From Brachynemurus nebulosus (Eukaryota > Arthropoda > Insecta > Neuroptera > Myrmeleontidae), in the NCBI GenBank assembly GCA_035578155.1, contig JAPWDM010000003.1, forward strand, positions 70,548,142 to 70,612,141: 64,000 bases of DNA, given 5' to 3'. Position 1 is the first letter of the stretch. Each line of letters opens with the position of its first letter. A program made the position numbers and the translations under genes. Below the pieces are notes generated by a model. The model ran no database searches and was not told where the DNA came from. It saw only the letters and a list, made by a program, of their open reading frames with translations. Below, piece by piece: positions 11,390 through 24,984 of the stretch.

Positions 11390-14289
11390 ATTTTCATGGA
11401 GAGTATTTTGTTTATGCTGGAACGTGTCTGGGCTTACTTCTTGAAACTTTGCGGCAAGTATGAGGACATATATGTTCTAAAACGTACAAAAATTTTTCAG
11501 TTTTTCAGCAAGAATCATCTAGAAAGTAGAGAGTCCTTCACTTCAAACGATTTTCTAGATTTTTTTTTTTTAAGAAAAGAATTGCTATGCATATTGAAAA
11601 AATGTCTTAAAAACTTTAATAACTGTCGATGACTATTTAGCAACTTAGATATAATGGTATTTTTCCCAGGCATTAATAATTGTGCAAGTTAACAGAAAGG
11701 TAAGTGTTAAAGACTTCTTGCGCAATTAAAACCGAATAAAGATTGCTATAAATGTTAAAAAAATGAATTTTGCCATAACTGATGGCTAGTAAAAATTAGT
11801 AAAGTGTGGAAAAAGGTAGAAAGGGACAAAAAGTCAAGTTGGTATTGTGAAAATAACAGTTTCTTTGGAAAATTGCTGTTTTATTCTGAACTAAATTATT
11901 CTCTTACACTTTTTTTCTGCTACGCTAATATACTGATTAACCTTATAGACCAGATTTTGATATGTACGAGCTCATGAAGCTATAATTCTTTTCTCGTTTA
12001 ACTGGCTTTTAGTACTGTACTTACCTTACACAGATACACCCTATATTGTGAGATTAGCTAAAAGACTTGCTACAGAAAATCCCGTAGAATGTCTATATTC
12101 GTATCGAGACAGAAGAAATACAAGATTGATTTACAAAATGATTATTTTATATTTCCCAAGAACTGAATAATTGAATACTGTCTTGATGGCATTCGTCGTT
12201 TCTACAACCGCTATTAGATGTATACCTCATATCAAAATTTCCGTTTGCACAAAATGTGGCTCCACCAACAGAAAAGAAAAAAAAAACACAACACAAAACT
12301 CCATTTCATGCTATAACTGTCAATTATTTTCAAAGCATCTGTAATTTCCTGCTATCATGTACCACAAAATTTCTAACATATCTATGTTAGAAAAGGAGAA
12401 CCGACGAAAAGACTAAAACAACGAAGAAAGATAACACAAAAAAAAGAATCATGTCATTATTTTTCTTTTCGTTAACGTATTTTTATCGTCTAGTCGAGCG
12501 AACAGCCGACCGGTCGACTCGAACCGGACCACGGAACACGGAACGTACACAGAACCATCCAGACGCAGACATGACGCGGGAAATGATCGTAATAATAAAA
12601 CAGGGTTTCGTTGTATCTAATGGTCACAAAAAACGATTTTTCCGCTTGATACTACGGCAATAAAATGATGGTCCGTTGTTGTATATTATTATGGCGACAA
12701 TGTCACCCAAAACCATGCACGTACTGTGACAGGAATAAGTCTGCCTTCGCGAAAAGAGTGCGCCGTGGGTATTTGTCGAAATATTCCTACTTATACTTAA
12801 CACTGTAGGACTGAAAACGCACACACGTTTGTAGAATTTTCGCATTCCATGGTTAACGCCTTGTTTCATGAACAAAGAATCTTATCGGGAAAATCTTTTG
12901 AATGAGATTTTATTTTCAAAATATACCTACTGAATGGTGGTAGTCGAGGATAGTAACCATAGAACAACTAGAAGCCAACTAATATCAAAAAAGTGTAACT
13001 CGCTTGGAGCCATTTGTAGGCCTGTCACAGTTTAAGGCATGTAGTCAGTCGGTATCCCTCGCCGAACACACAGTGCATTGTAATACAATGTTAGACATTG
13101 TTACTTGAATTGGACAGGTTGGTCTGTCCCATGATAGGTGTTTTGTAGTAGTATGTGTAAATACGCACACAGACGCAAACACCAAACCAACACTCTTGCA
13201 AACAGTGTGTACTTAGACAACATAGTGGAGAGATTTTACGTCACCCACTGACTACAAGTGGAACAGTGCGATTTGGTTACTAGTTTAGTCCCTTGATAGT
13301 AACTGAGAGTAAGAAACTGATATAAAATTATTTAAGAATAATAGTTGAAAAGACGTCAGTGAGAAAACAATTCCATAGGAAATCAAATTTTATTGTGTTT
13401 TTAGCGGAATAGGGGTGTTTCGAAAGGAATTGTTGAAAATTAAATACTTTGAATACCTTGCTGTAGTATTTCAAAAATTTGTCAGCTCTAATAAGAAGGA
13501 TTTGAGAAAACATTAAAAAATCCGACAATTTTTCAATTTCTTGTGATATACACGAAAGAAATTTTGCTTTTGATGAACTTTTACTAGGAATTTTTAACCC
13601 ACTTTCTATCCAGATTTCTTCGATTAATGTGGTCTGGAAAAAAGTGGGAAAAATTTTCGATTACTTCAAAAATTCAATAATAGCGATGACACAAGAAACA
13701 CTGGGCACAATGTGACCAATGACAATGTGCTCCTTTAAATGTCGTGTATACAGAATTATTTTAAGTCTAGTTTCGTGCCTTTGTAAACCGAGAAACATTT
13801 TGAAATGTTTCATACGTGTTTAAACAGATTTACCTACTTACTGCGCCAAATTTTAGATTCGTGGCATCATTTGTCATTGAAATATAAAAGGAAACCCCAC
13901 TTCTCATAAGAGTACATATATTTTGCCTTGTATTATAATGCATTCTTCGCCATGACGGGCTTTTCTTATCAATTTGAAACTTCAAGACAACTTTTACCAT
14001 TTTAAAATCTGTCCAATTTTGTTGATTTCTACTGATTCTCACCATTTTAATCCTTTGTAGTCAAAGTCCTTAAGAACTATAAAGTTTACCTTTTTCTTCC
14101 TGACAAAAAAAAAATTTTGCTTTTCCTTGTCTGCGCAATTTATTGTTAGAAGCAATATTACGCCTGTCAAGATAGACATATCGATATATATGTACAAACA
14201 AATCCTTCTCGTTCCAAGACGCGATCCTTTTTACCAACAACCAATAGTCAACTCTACTACTCAGTCACTCATTTGTACAGGATAGTTAA

Positions 14290-14291
<2 letters not shown>
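11390..14291. other. Long stretch without a recognised gene
   Basis: There are several short frames on both strands but none shows a domain. A G+C-richer patch at about 12490-12575 falls in the frame 12451-12663 and includes ACCGG and GTCGA palindromes; the peptide resembles nothing. Segments around 13020-13270 are less A+T rich than average and could be old repeat or exon, but no splice pattern is evident. Confidence 0.45.

Positions 14292-14367
<76 letters not shown>
14292..14367. repeat. (TA)n microsatellite
   Basis: About 76 bp of pure TA. Confidence 0.95.
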
Positions 14368-14370
<3 letters not shown>

Positions 14371-14641
14371 TAGGTATTTTATAAATTAATTTTATTAATT
14401 GCTGCCGGAAAAATTGTCAAAATTTGTTTTGAATCTAAGTAAAAATAGAAATTCATATCATCCCTCCAATGCTACAGTGGGATATCTTCAAAAATGGCCA
14501 TATTGAGTTATTGACACTGTCGTATTCCATTTTTCGCGTACTTTAAAATGCTGTACTGAAGAATGTTGTCCGTTTGATATTTGAAAAGTTATGCCAGAAA
14601 AACTAGTGTTCAACGAAGTACTATTGTCCATATTTCTAAGT

Positions 14642-14676
14642 CGAACACTGAGATATTGACCATATCTCAATGTTCG
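14642..14676. other. Small hairpin
   Basis: Arms CGAACACTGAGATAT and ATATCTCAATGTTCG pair at 14 of 15 bases around a TGACC loop. Confidence 0.6.
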
Positions 14677-16025
14677 ATTGGGGAAAATGATATTACCTAG
14701 ATATTTTTATTTGGTATTAGGTTGAGATATTTACACGATGTTATTGTGTAATACAACAAAGTTTTTTGAACTTGTAGAACATAAATGAAGAATATTTCAT
14801 TAAAATTGGTAAATTAACAAATCTTATTTTAGCATTAAGCAATATTTTATTTTTAAGAAACCAGTTTATAACCAAACGGTAATTTAAAAATCATGCGAAA
14901 ATGGTTTCTCGTGGTAACAAAATATTTAATTTAGCCCTAATTTAGCCAAATCAGATTACCAGGCGTATACCTCAATTTTGTGAAATTTGAATAACAACAA
15001 GTAAATCTAAGAATGAATTGTAAGATAATAATAGTAATAGTGATTAATAATTTAGTATTAGTAACTAATAATAATTTATATTTTTAAATTATAATTATTA
15101 TATTGCTAATATAAAAGCAATAAACGGGAAAAGATACCGAAAACAAAAAATTAGGTCCTACCTAAGTCTAATTTTGTTCTATTTGTTGTATTTGTTTAAT
15201 GACGTCATACAATTTTTTATGATTTGGCCTTTACCTATCTGGAGAGAAAATATTTAAAAATGATTTTATTAGTAATTTTTTAAATTTACATATCTTTTAT
15301 ACTTGAAATCTCTTATTTTTGTGAAAATAATTAAATTATAAAATATCCTTGAGTAGCGCCCCTTCAAAAGTGAGATTTTCTCGCTTGACAAATTCGATGT
15401 CCTATATAATTTGTGGTGAATTCAGACAACATCTTTAAACTCATATTTAGAAAATCAGAAATTCCGTTTCTTGCAATTTTACTTAACTCGGTTAAAACAC
15501 TTGAACTTAAGGTGCAATGCACACATAAGGAACGAAATTTGATAACTTCTACTCTAGCAAAAATATGCCTTTTTTCCAGAAAAAGAAAAAACTTTGCTGT
15601 TTTTCCCTTTCGGGAAAAACAACTTTTAAAAACTTAATTCAAATTTTCAATTTTCAATTACTAACTTGTATTCTAACTTGTATTCTCAATATTTTATAAA
15701 TAAAACTATCGTCATTTTGCCCGAACAAACCCGATGTCTTTTCGACATTCCTGATAATATCGTCATTTTTATAGAGAAAAAGCTTATATCATTATCATTA
15801 TTTGAAATAGATACTGACATAACATTCTTGTCTCATTTATCTTTTAAGTATATATCAAACAATTTCCTTATTTTTCTTTTATGAAAAACTAGAAATGACA
15901 GAGGAAACAACAACATTTGAAAATCAGAATACAGCAATACACAAATTATCATCTAATTCTCGTGGCATTTCAGCAAAAAACAAAAAATACGAAGCAAACT
16001 ATTGTCTATTTTACTATTCCATATA
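14677..16025. other. No gene recognised
   Basis: Very A+T rich. Frames at 15413-15637 and 15666-15884 lack motifs. The stretch ends in the TA target of the next element. Confidence 0.5.
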
Positions 16026-16542
16026 CAGGTAAAAGTTTTTTTGTGCGGTGGATAGGGACCGCATAAAAAAATCGCACAAAAAAATATAATCAAAAACTTC
16101 ATAAATAGCTATAAAAAGTATGGTTCGATCCAGACTGTAAAAAAAAACAACTTTTTATGCGGTGGATCGGGACCGCATAAGAAAAGTTTCACCGAAAATA
16201 CATAACTTAGAACGTTCAAAATCTCACAATTTGCTTAGAAGTTGCTTTTCTAAACAAGATTTTACACATAAGAACATTTTATTTCATTTTTATATTATAA
16301 TATTATGAAAATTCTGAAAAATACATCTGCAGAAAAATTTAATGATGCAATAACTTATATTTTTATGTGATATACTGATTAAATGCTTAAAAACTATTAA
16401 AAATTAATTTGTTCAAAGAAAGTTGTTATAGTTAATGTTTAATTTTCTTACTTTCTATTGCTTTTGATTTACATTATGCGCTTTAATGGAAATTTTTTTA
16501 AAAACCGCACTAAAAAGGACCGCATCAAAAAAGGTTTAGCTG
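16026..16542 (-). mobile_element. pogo-like MITE, uninterrupted copy
   Basis: Termini are CAGGTAAAAGTTTTTTTGTG on the left and, inward from the right, CAGCTAAACCTTTTTTGATG, flanked by TA (16024-16025 and 16543-16544). GCGGTGGATCGGGACCGCAT-type words form short internal palindromes near each other. The interior aligns in reverse to both halves of 331-1830 and lacks the piggyBac-like insert, so it serves as the empty-site reference. It is 517 bp with no coding sequence. Confidence 0.85.
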
Positions 16543-16544
16543 TA

Positions 16545-16968
16545 TACTGTTTACTAAATATTACATATCATACATATATGTACATTTTACTAGCATATTG
16601 TTGTGTTTCTGTATTTTGGTAGTATTTGCTTTATGTAGCAGAAAAAAAACAATACCCACCAACCAGAACAAACTGTCGCTAAATTTTCGCTGATTTTACA
16701 CTTTTGTCATACAATTTTCGTTGTGTCTCTCCGTCTGTCTGTCTACTTACTATATATACAGAATAAAAAAAAAGACATCGCTCTTATTACCTCCCCTCTG
16801 CACATCACTAGTAATAAGTAGTAGTGTGCAAGAGGTCTAAAAGATATAATATATCTTGACAAGAGTAACGCTGCTTCCAAGTGGCGCGGGAATTAATTTT
16901 AAATTGCCCACCTCGCTTCGTTTCACTGACTTCTTTTTTAGTAAATTTCAGAAGCTTGAAGGTAATAT
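16545..16968. other. No gene recognised
   Basis: Contains CTGTCTGTCTAC-type simple sequence near 16733. Nothing else is recognised. Confidence 0.5.
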
Positions 16969-16976
16969 CTCTCAAG

Positions 16977-17173
16977 AAGGGCCGGCGAGAGGGTGGAGCA
17001 GTTGAAGCAATTGCTCGGGCACCCGGGTTTCAAAAGGGGACCCGCAACCTCGATTAGGGGCCCGGAGAAAGTAAGAAAAGACTACTTTTTGCTCGTAAAT
17101 TGTATTTTTGGGGAATAATGTTTGAAAATTTTTTACAGTACCAGGGGGCCCGTCGTTTCTCTTGCCGGCCCTG
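16977..17173. mobile_element. hAT-type MITE, CAGGGCCG family, copy 2
   Basis: The left end is AAGGGCCGGCGAGAG and the right end, inward, CAGGGCCGGCAAGAG. The 8-bp duplication CTCTCAAG is perfect (16969-16976 and 17174-17181). It is the inverted relative of 9558-9748, sharing the central C+G-rich and A+T-rich blocks. Confidence 0.88.
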
Positions 17174-17181
17174 CTCTCAAG

Positions 17182-18830
17182 CTACCGTCGATTCCAATCA
17201 GTTGTAGTCGAGGCTATATTTTTAGTTCCACATTTACCAAAGGAATCTAAAGTCAAAATTTCTACCTGGATTTCATGTTTCGAAAAGAATTCTCGTGAAA
17301 TCGGACTTTTCGTCAGCGCTGTTGGGATGAATAATCAATTCGTCAGCATAAACCATAAAACTGTCAGACATTTAATTTTTTTTTCAGATTAATTTATAAA
17401 TATGTTGATTTAGAATAATGTCGCTTTCAACAGTGCCAAACTTGTCGTGGTCACCGGCAAAATTATTCACGTCTATTTTCCAATTCTTATTCATATCCGC
17501 CCGTTTACATATGTCGTGCGTTTTTTTTTTTTGCCGACTTCAAAAAAGAAAACTTATCTATAACTACTGTTAAAATGAAAAGTTTTTTTTCTCCTCAAAC
17601 AGGCACCAGGTTTTCCATCTTGATCGTTACTTTTGTGTGACTGTTCTGGTTTTTTCTTCTTCCACCGCCATTTTTCTTCACTTTCGGCTTTTTCCCGTCT
17701 TATTTATTTGTTTTGTATGCACATAAATTTTAGAATTACATTTCATTTTGATTGTTAACAAATCCTATAAACAAATATTTTATTAGAATTTGAAATTTGC
17801 TGAATAAAATATGTATGCGTATATGTGATGTATGTGTGTGAGTGTGTGTGTATATTGCATGTGTGCTTTATTGTGTTGTATTGTATAAATAAATACAATG
17901 TTTTTTTTGCTTCTGTATTTTTTCGCGTACACATAAAATATATTTATTGTATTTTATTTGCGAAAACTCTATACCGCACACTATTATTATATAAATATAG
18001 TAGTACAAGGTGTAACAAAATCAATTTAGTGTCGTAAGTCTTTCCTGTAGTGACTTCTGTGTTTTTGGAGTAGATGCTCTTAAATTGTCGATAATATTTA
18101 TTCAAAAATTATATTTCTATTTTGGAAGACGGTGGTGAAAATGAGTTCTTAAAATAAAATCAAGTAGGTACCTACTTTGGTACACTTTTTAACAGTAGAT
18201 CTAAATATTCTGGATTCGTTGGCTTGTTACAGGTAAAAAGTCTTAAACATGGACGTTAAACCTCATAATTTTGATAATAGTAATATAGTTTGTTTTATGA
18301 GGTACACTAATAAAACTGAACTGTTGCTGTTACTAAAGAAATTTTTGTTAATTTGACAGTTACACAGAGGACAGAGGTACAATGCGTATCTCTCCACTAC
18401 TCGAATCAGTGTAACCAGTAAGAGATAGAAAATATGTTATATACGTGCAAGGTGTTTACTTTGTATTGGCGCGCTAAACTGTATATATGTGCGTAATCGA
18501 ACATAGAGGTTGCAGTCACGTGACCGGGCATATGTGTGATACCACAACGTTATGTGTGGGGGTTCTACAATGCTAACAACAATCCAATCCATTGTTGTTT
18601 GACTGACTTACACTTAGCGACTGCTACTGGGACACTGATTACCTACGAGCCTAAGGTACACAAAAATGCACACTGCACATTTCATGATAGAGATAGTTGC
18701 TGTGTCTCCATTACTCCAAGGACAGTTGCTAAACAACTTTTCATAGATACGGTACTACAAGTAAAATCACCTAAACCAATAAAAATTCTTTGTAATAATT
18801 AAAAAGATTCGCGCTATTGTAAATGCTACT
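17182..18830. other. No gene recognised
   Basis: A TGCCGACTTCAAAAA word at about 17533 is shared with other loci in the window. An 88-codon frame at 18536-18802 is the least A+T-biased frame here but resembles no family. Short TG-rich sequence lies near 17830-17860. Confidence 0.45.
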
Positions 18831-18835
18831 GCTGC

Positions 18836-18960
18836 GATTTTATTACTTTTGATACATAATTATTGTGATCTTACTATTTCGGTCTGATATAGAACCGCTG
18901 TAACCTTACTACTTTTGGTACAGAACCGTTACAGCCCTACTACTTATAGTATATTTGCCA
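18836..18960 (-). repeat. ~31-bp tandem repeat, locus 1 (reverse orientation)
   Basis: On the minus strand, units built on TACCAAAAGTAGTAAGATTA plus ACAGCGGTTCTA recur about three to four times with divergence. The same unit occurs at 23535-23613 and 49868-50025 on the plus strand. Here no adjacent hAT coding remnant is seen. Confidence 0.75.
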
Positions 18961-20860
18961 GAATTTTTTCGTTTTTGTAAACTATACGATAATATTTGAA
19001 TTATTTGATACTCCAACAATATTTTATAGTCATTAAAGGCATTTTTTTAGTTACGACAACTAAATAAATTTATAAAAGTCTAGTAGTTTTTCAGTTGTGG
19101 TAACTAATTTTTGTTTTAATGTAGTTGAGGTAAAGGAATATATATCTTTCTTTCTTTTCAGTTGTGGTAACTAATTTTTTTTTTTAAATATTGTTGGGGT
19201 AAAGGAATAAGTATATATCTTTCTTTCTATTTATGTGGACTAAATCTGACCGATCCTGTATCAAATCTATCGATATAACACTGCTAACATTGGGTTTTTA
19301 TTTGTATGTTCACATTTACATAAATACATACATACATAGGTATATATTTGTATAAAAACATTGTATAGAGTGACGTATATTGCATCGTGTACATTCGATA
19401 TAAATAAATATATTAACTGATTATTACAAATGGGAAAAGTTTAAATTTGTTTATATTTATTTTATTTGAAAATAATAATATATTATAGGAAAAAACATTG
19501 CATTCACAAGTAGCTACGTAAAATTTTATATGTTTTATAATTCTCTATTATGCATTCGTCATACATATTATGTTAATTTGAACAATTGAAATAAATTTAA
19601 CTTTTTGATTTTATAAAATTTTAATTAATTACCAACTAAATTAAAAATCTAATTAGCAATGCTGATTGGCTGGTACTCAATATTTTCATTTACACGAATT
19701 TATTTTAAAAATATTTTTTAAATTATTGTTTAACTGATCTGAATGTTATGTAAAATATTAACTTGCATCCACAATTGTAATAAGGGGTAGGAAGTAACAA
19801 GGGTAGGAATTTTTTTTTCCGGCAAAGTACTATGTTGCGAAATATTCTAAAATAATTCTAATTTTTATCACAGCTTTGGATTTTTCTGTTGGAAGCTGGG
19901 TGAAAAGAAGACATTGCCAGAACGTTTTTTGTTGATAAAAATAACTGTTACTTTATATAAATTGTATCTTGGTTTTTACCCTCTTTGAACGTTAGGGGCG
20001 ACTGAATCCGACTGAACTGTCCTGTCAGAACCGTGTTTCTGTGTAATAGACATCAAGTATCGTCCTCTCTCCGTTTGGTGTTGAAACGTCCATTGAAAAC
20101 TCGCCACTGGCTCTCCTATTAAAAAAGGTTTGATGTCGTTTGATCTTCATCACTTGGCCTTGTTACTACAATTAGTGCAAAACCGGGACAAAGAAATAAG
20201 TGCTAAATCAGGTGTTAATATACAATCAAGAGTTTTTAAAACCACCAAAATATTTGATTTAATATACCAGTTTTTTGTTTAAACAAAATTGTATTGTATA
20301 GGAAATTACAACCAATAACCAAAAACATATTCTGAAATTCTATTTTAATAATTTTTTTATTTTGAAAATTATATAAATATTCAAAATAATAATTTTATAA
20401 CCAGTTAAATTATTTAAATTATTTTTAATGGTATTAAAAGCGATGAAAATGAATAAAATATTTTTTTTCACAAAACCGTAATAACCGTTTATTTAAATAC
20501 ATTGAATAATTTGCAAAATTAAGTAGAAACAATATTTCTTTATTATACATACCTATGTCTATAATGTAAAAATTATAACCGGTTATAATGTTAGCCGTAT
20601 TTACTAGGCTTTAAATAAACACATTTCCATTCAAAATGTGTCATTAGGGAAATGTTTCAAGAGTCATGAGCTAGTTAGTTAGCTGAATCGAGAGACGTCG
20701 TCTGGGAAGCATACACATACCCCCCCCCCTTCCATATATGTATATTCATATGGATGTTTTGGTTTTGCTGGAATTATTTATACCCATACATGTATTTAGT
20801 ATCTACTGTACATTTCAAAAATACTCGGTTAGCTATTCCTTTTGTTGTATAATTATCTGA
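18961..20860. other. No gene recognised; one duplicated segment
   Basis: Apart from the direct duplication at 19086-19227 listed separately, the stretch is A+T rich with no domain-bearing frame. A C-run of nine lies near 20720. Confidence 0.5.
19086..19227. repeat. Direct duplication, ~67-bp unit
   Basis: Two head-to-tail copies share TTCAGTTGTGGTAACTAATT and GGTAAAGGAAT, and both end in a CTTTCTTTC tract. The spacing between equivalent bases is 67. Confidence 0.8.
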
Positions 20861-20867
20861 ATTATAT

Positions 20868-21700
20868 GATAGACCAAGGGGGCGTAAAACGACATTTCAT
20901 ATTACACGACCTAACATTATTCCAATTAGCACTTTCAGCCCCATGGCTTCGGCATCCGAAACCAAACAAAATATCCGCAGAAGCCGACCGCGATCAATGA
21001 TTAGTTGGTTACGCATTATGTGTGCGATGTTTATTATCATTCATCACACGGATGTGTTCCTACTCACACAAATACATACATACCAACACACACTACTCTT
21101 TTGGTTTCTATGTATAAAAAATTGTAAGATAAACAAAAAATACATAAAAAATATAATTTATATTTTTAAATAAAATTGATTTGAATGTCAGTGTATATGT
21201 AGTAGGTTTTACACATACATACATGTTGAACTGTGTTGAATCTATTCAGTGTTTGAATCATTTTATTTTATATATTTGTTTATATAAGGTTTTTTTTTTT
21301 AAATATTGCCGGCTTCCGGGGAAGTTTACTATGAAAGTGCTCGGGCCTCATAGTGTTAATTTGCGGAAATGTTTCCAGACTTTAAAATTAAAGAATTACT
21401 TTCAAATATTTCGCCAAATGCTTAAAAAAGTTTCGATATTTATCTGAATTACGTGGTAAGCTAAGTGGTCGGAAACCGACATTTCATATTACAAGACAAT
21501 GCTATTCCAATTAACGGAGGAAATGATTCCAGTCTAAAAAAATTCTATTTAAAATTAAACATTTCTCTAATGCTTAAAAAAGTGTCTCAATTTTTCTAAA
21601 TTACATGGCAGACCAAGTGGTCGGAAAACGACATTTCGTATTACACGACTTAACGTTATTCCAATTAGTGGTGGAAATGGCTTCAAACTATAAGAATTCT
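20868..21700 (+). repeat. ~152-bp tandem repeat, three units, one displaced
   Basis: Units share GGTCGGAAAACGACATTTC, ATTACACGAC and TTATTCCAATTAG. The second and third (near 21465 and 21617) are 152 bases apart. The first (near 20875) is separated from them by about 350 bp of unrelated sequence, probably an insertion between about 20945 and 21300. Confidence 0.75.
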
Positions 21701-22720
21701 TTTAATATTAATTAATATAAATGTAATTTGGAAAAAACTGATAATCCTCATAATTATGTGATTCTATATGTAACCGATCCGCTTCTTATGTAAGCTTGAC
21801 CCCTTAATGGAAAAATATTTCGATTGGTCTAATACGAATATTTTTGCAATGGATTGTACATTTAATAACACAAATACAATCTTCGTTAGTACAGTAACTT
21901 TTGTATATATATTAAATATTGTACCATTATCTTATTTACGAGAAAATTTTGCAAAGTAAGTTTATATGTTTTATAGGCTCCTGTGGGAACCATCATAAAA
22001 ATACCATATACTGAACATAATGTTTCGCCACTTCTACATATTTATTCCTTTTTTGCTGCAACTCCTATATATAGCTACGTATTGCATAAGTGTAAATAAA
22101 AATGCAAATTTCAATTCTATATACAGTTAGCTATACTAGCTCTAGATAAACAATGAATTTTTATCTGAGAATGAACATTAGTGTCTATTTTTATAATTTA
22201 GAAAACGTATATAAATAATAAATGGGTAGCCATTAACAGCTCCAGTATGGAGTATATTTATGGTATAGTGCCAGGTACGTTTGGATCGGTGCCAAGTGTA
22301 AATAGGTTGTTGGACGAAGACAAGATCATCATGTTTTTAGTGAAGTTAAGATCAGTTTACAAAACATATGTAGATACCTACCTTCTAGAACCTAGTTCCG
22401 AAAAACTACTAAGTACGGTTTCTTTTTCTATAAATTTTATCAATCAAAATTCCTAGATTGAAAAGTTGTAAATAAATATATTTTAGGGGATAAATCTTAT
22501 CGAGAAAATCTATACAAAATTTCATAAAATCGGAATATAATTTTAGAAAGATTTGACTGATTTTCTGAAATCAATGACTTAAATGTGACCTTTGAAAGAT
22601 CACAATCACACACACACAATCACAATTTTACAAATATGCCTTAAAATATTTATTTAAAAATATGTAATTTACTTGAACTGTATACAAATTGTTTTACTAT
22701 TCTAAAAACTATATTAATTA
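21701..22720. other. No gene recognised
   Basis: The frame at 22247-22456 has no motif. A short CACACA run lies near 22608. Confidence 0.5.
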
Positions 22721-22721
22721 A

Positions 22722-23409
22722 CCGACTTCAAAAACGAGGAGGTTCTCAGTTCAACCCGTAAGTTTTTTTTTATGTATGTACACCGATTTCTCCCACATTT
22801 CTAGGCCAATTTGCGCCATTCTTTTTTTGGTTAGTAGATAAAGTTCTCCAGGTGATCCCATAAAAATTTTATTGATATTGGTTGAGTAATTTTTTACCAT
22901 CTTCAATAATATGAATAATTACAACAATTTTAAAATTTATATAATATGCAAAAACGTTTTCTTTAAAAACTATAGTAACATATTTTTTTTAAATTTATGT
23001 TGAGTCAACTTTCCTAAAAATAATTTTCTAACAATATGCTCTATTCCACCTAAACCTTTGAAATTTGGAATATTTCTTCTTTTAAGCAATTTATTTAAGC
23101 ATTCTTTTAAGAATATTTAGGCCTTTTAACCTATAAAGGCTGGTAAGAATTGTCACTAAAAGGTATGAAATAAAAGCTTTTTTAAAAAAAAACCGACTTT
23201 AAAGAGTAAAAAAAAATAATTTAATAGACGTATTTTGAAGTCAAGCGGCGAGTAATATAAAAAAATATAATCTTTAAGAATTCGTGATTTTTGTAAGCAC
23301 ATCTGCCGTGAATTTTGTAGACGCTCCGCTTGACTTAAAAAATACGTCTAGTATATTATTTTTTTACTTTTTGAAGTCGGTTTTTTTTAAAAAAAAGCTT
23401 TTATTTTAT
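22722..23409. repeat. Dispersed repeat bounded by ACCGACTTCAAAAA
   Basis: The left edge reads TTAACCGACTTCAAAAACG followed by a GAGGAGGTTCTCA word; the right edge carries the inverse TTTTTGAAGTCGGT at about 23374. This opening resembles a repeat widely seen in insects. Its right third is itself a separate near-palindrome (23168-23409). Whether it is one element or two adjacent ones cannot be decided by eye. Confidence 0.45.
23168..23409. mobile_element. Foldback/MITE with ~80-bp inverted arms
   Basis: Arms start AAATAAAAGCTTTTTT and run through ACCGACTT and AGACGTATTTT to CAAGCGG. The mirror arm contains CCGCTTGACTT and AATACGTCT. The whole 242 bp would fold into one long hairpin. The target duplication is not clear. 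Confidence 0.7.
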
Positions 23410-23418
23410 TATTAAATT

Positions 23419-23550
23419 ATTTCCATTGTATCTACAGAAAGATATTTTTCAAGACTGAAGATAATAAAATATTACTTTAGACCTACCGTTAGTCAAGACC
23501 GATTAACCTCTTCAGTAATTTTATGCATCAAATTTCTATACCGAAAGTAG
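23419..23550 (+). pseudogene. hAT transposase C-terminal dimerisation fragment
   Basis: The frame reads ISIVSTERYFSRLKIIKYYF, then RPTVSQDRLTSSVILCIK. This matches the hAT dimerisation signature, in which an ER-FS core is followed by IK...R..M/V-S-Q-.RL and an aliphatic helix. Only about 43 residues survive before a stop. Catalytic and DNA-binding parts are absent. The ~31-bp tandem repeats begin at the end of this frame, which suggests they are the subterminal region of the same transposon. A similar remnant is at 49141-49284. Confidence 0.72.
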
Positions 23551-23613
23551 TAAGGATACAGCGGTTCTATACCAAAAGTAGTAAAATTACAGCGATTCTA
23601 TACCAAAAGATGA
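23535..23613 (+). repeat. ~31-bp tandem repeat, locus 2
   Basis: About two and a half units of the TATACCAAAAGTAGTAA and TTACAGCGGTTC pattern follow directly on the hAT remnant. Confidence 0.85.
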
Positions 23614-24984
23614 AATCTGTTAAAATTTTTTATATGTGGAAAGCATGTCATGCCGGTAACTTAGTTGAATTGCAGTCCTATTAAAAGATCTATCATTTGT
23701 TTAGAATTGCCAAATTGTTTCCATATAGGTTTTCCTACCCCAGATTGTACGAACTTTCTGCAATGCAAAAATAGGAAAACACACTCGAGGCCCTGCAAGT
23801 TATCTTTGCCCTGGGACCCGCTTTTGGTCGGTCCGGTTCTGAATATTACATTTCAATAATTTGAATTTGGATTTTAAAACAGCGGTTAAAATTTTTAATT
23901 CAGACGCCAGTGCATACAACCTCCTTAAGGAGGTTAGACCATACAACCCAATAGTTTCCCTCTCTCCCCCCACCTTAAAAAATACGGATACCGTATTAAA
24001 CCAGGTCACTGATTTCGTTTATTTAACTTGTTTTTGTTTTTTTCTCGATAAAACAATTTTCAAATCAGATTACCCCTTCCTTTTCACAACCATTGTTTAT
24101 TCTTACTGTCCATTTTACGATTTATTGATCTCGTCTTTCTTTTTTTTCCGTTATTTTTCCTTTTTTTCTCATTATTCACTAATTAGATTTTCATTTGAAC
24201 AGGACTCGTGATAATAATAATTTATCTACACAAAACATTACAAACACAAAATAACTAGGTATATTGTTTAGTTTGGTTTAATACCGACATGGATATTATG
24301 AATATTAGTATATATAGTACCTATCTGGCAAATTTAAAGTTTGCGTGCTGGCGGATATTTAAACTTGGAATCATTTAATATTTAAATATCATTATCTAAA
24401 TTATTCAGTTCAAAATTGTTTAATATCGTATCATCCGATCTATAGAGCCCCCGTCCGTTGAACGTGTACAAAATGGCACATTGAGAAATTTTTAATCGAA
24501 AAAAAAAATGGTTGAAATATTTTCGAATTATCGATAATTTGAATTGTGTTTTTGTTATGTCAACTATTTCCGGATTTTATTTTAGTAGAGATAGCATTAG
24601 TAGTGAATGGTTAACGATCCGTAGCTACTCTGTAAGTGACTTCCAGTGACATGCAGTTGTAATTCTGAGTATTTCTAACCTCAAACCTTGAAAATTTGTG
24701 ATAATAATGATGTTATTTCAACTATTATTTGACCTCTATTTTTGTATCACTTAAGAAAATGCAATCATGATTTGAAATGTAAAGGCAGTGAATATCGAAT
24801 AGGTCCACCAGTTTTACATATAGGATATATAGGATATTAATTGTAAACATTTACCTTTCGTTGCAAAGTTTGTCTTATTATAATATTTCGATCTTGAGTA
24901 TAATTTTCGTTTTCAGCGTTCATGCGTTAAGTTTAAAAACTCGTCTCTGAAAAAGTTTACATATAATTCTTAGACAATTGCTAT
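23614..24984. other. No gene recognised
   Basis: The frame 23861-24211 (116 codons) has a hydrophobic, phenylalanine-rich end caused by T runs and no domain. A 23760-23850 patch is G+C richer but has no matching termini. Confidence 0.45.

Noticed and set aside
18536..18802. 88-codon plus-strand frame with fairly balanced composition
   Set aside because: No family resemblance and no conserved motif. It may be chance, so it is mentioned only in the interval description.
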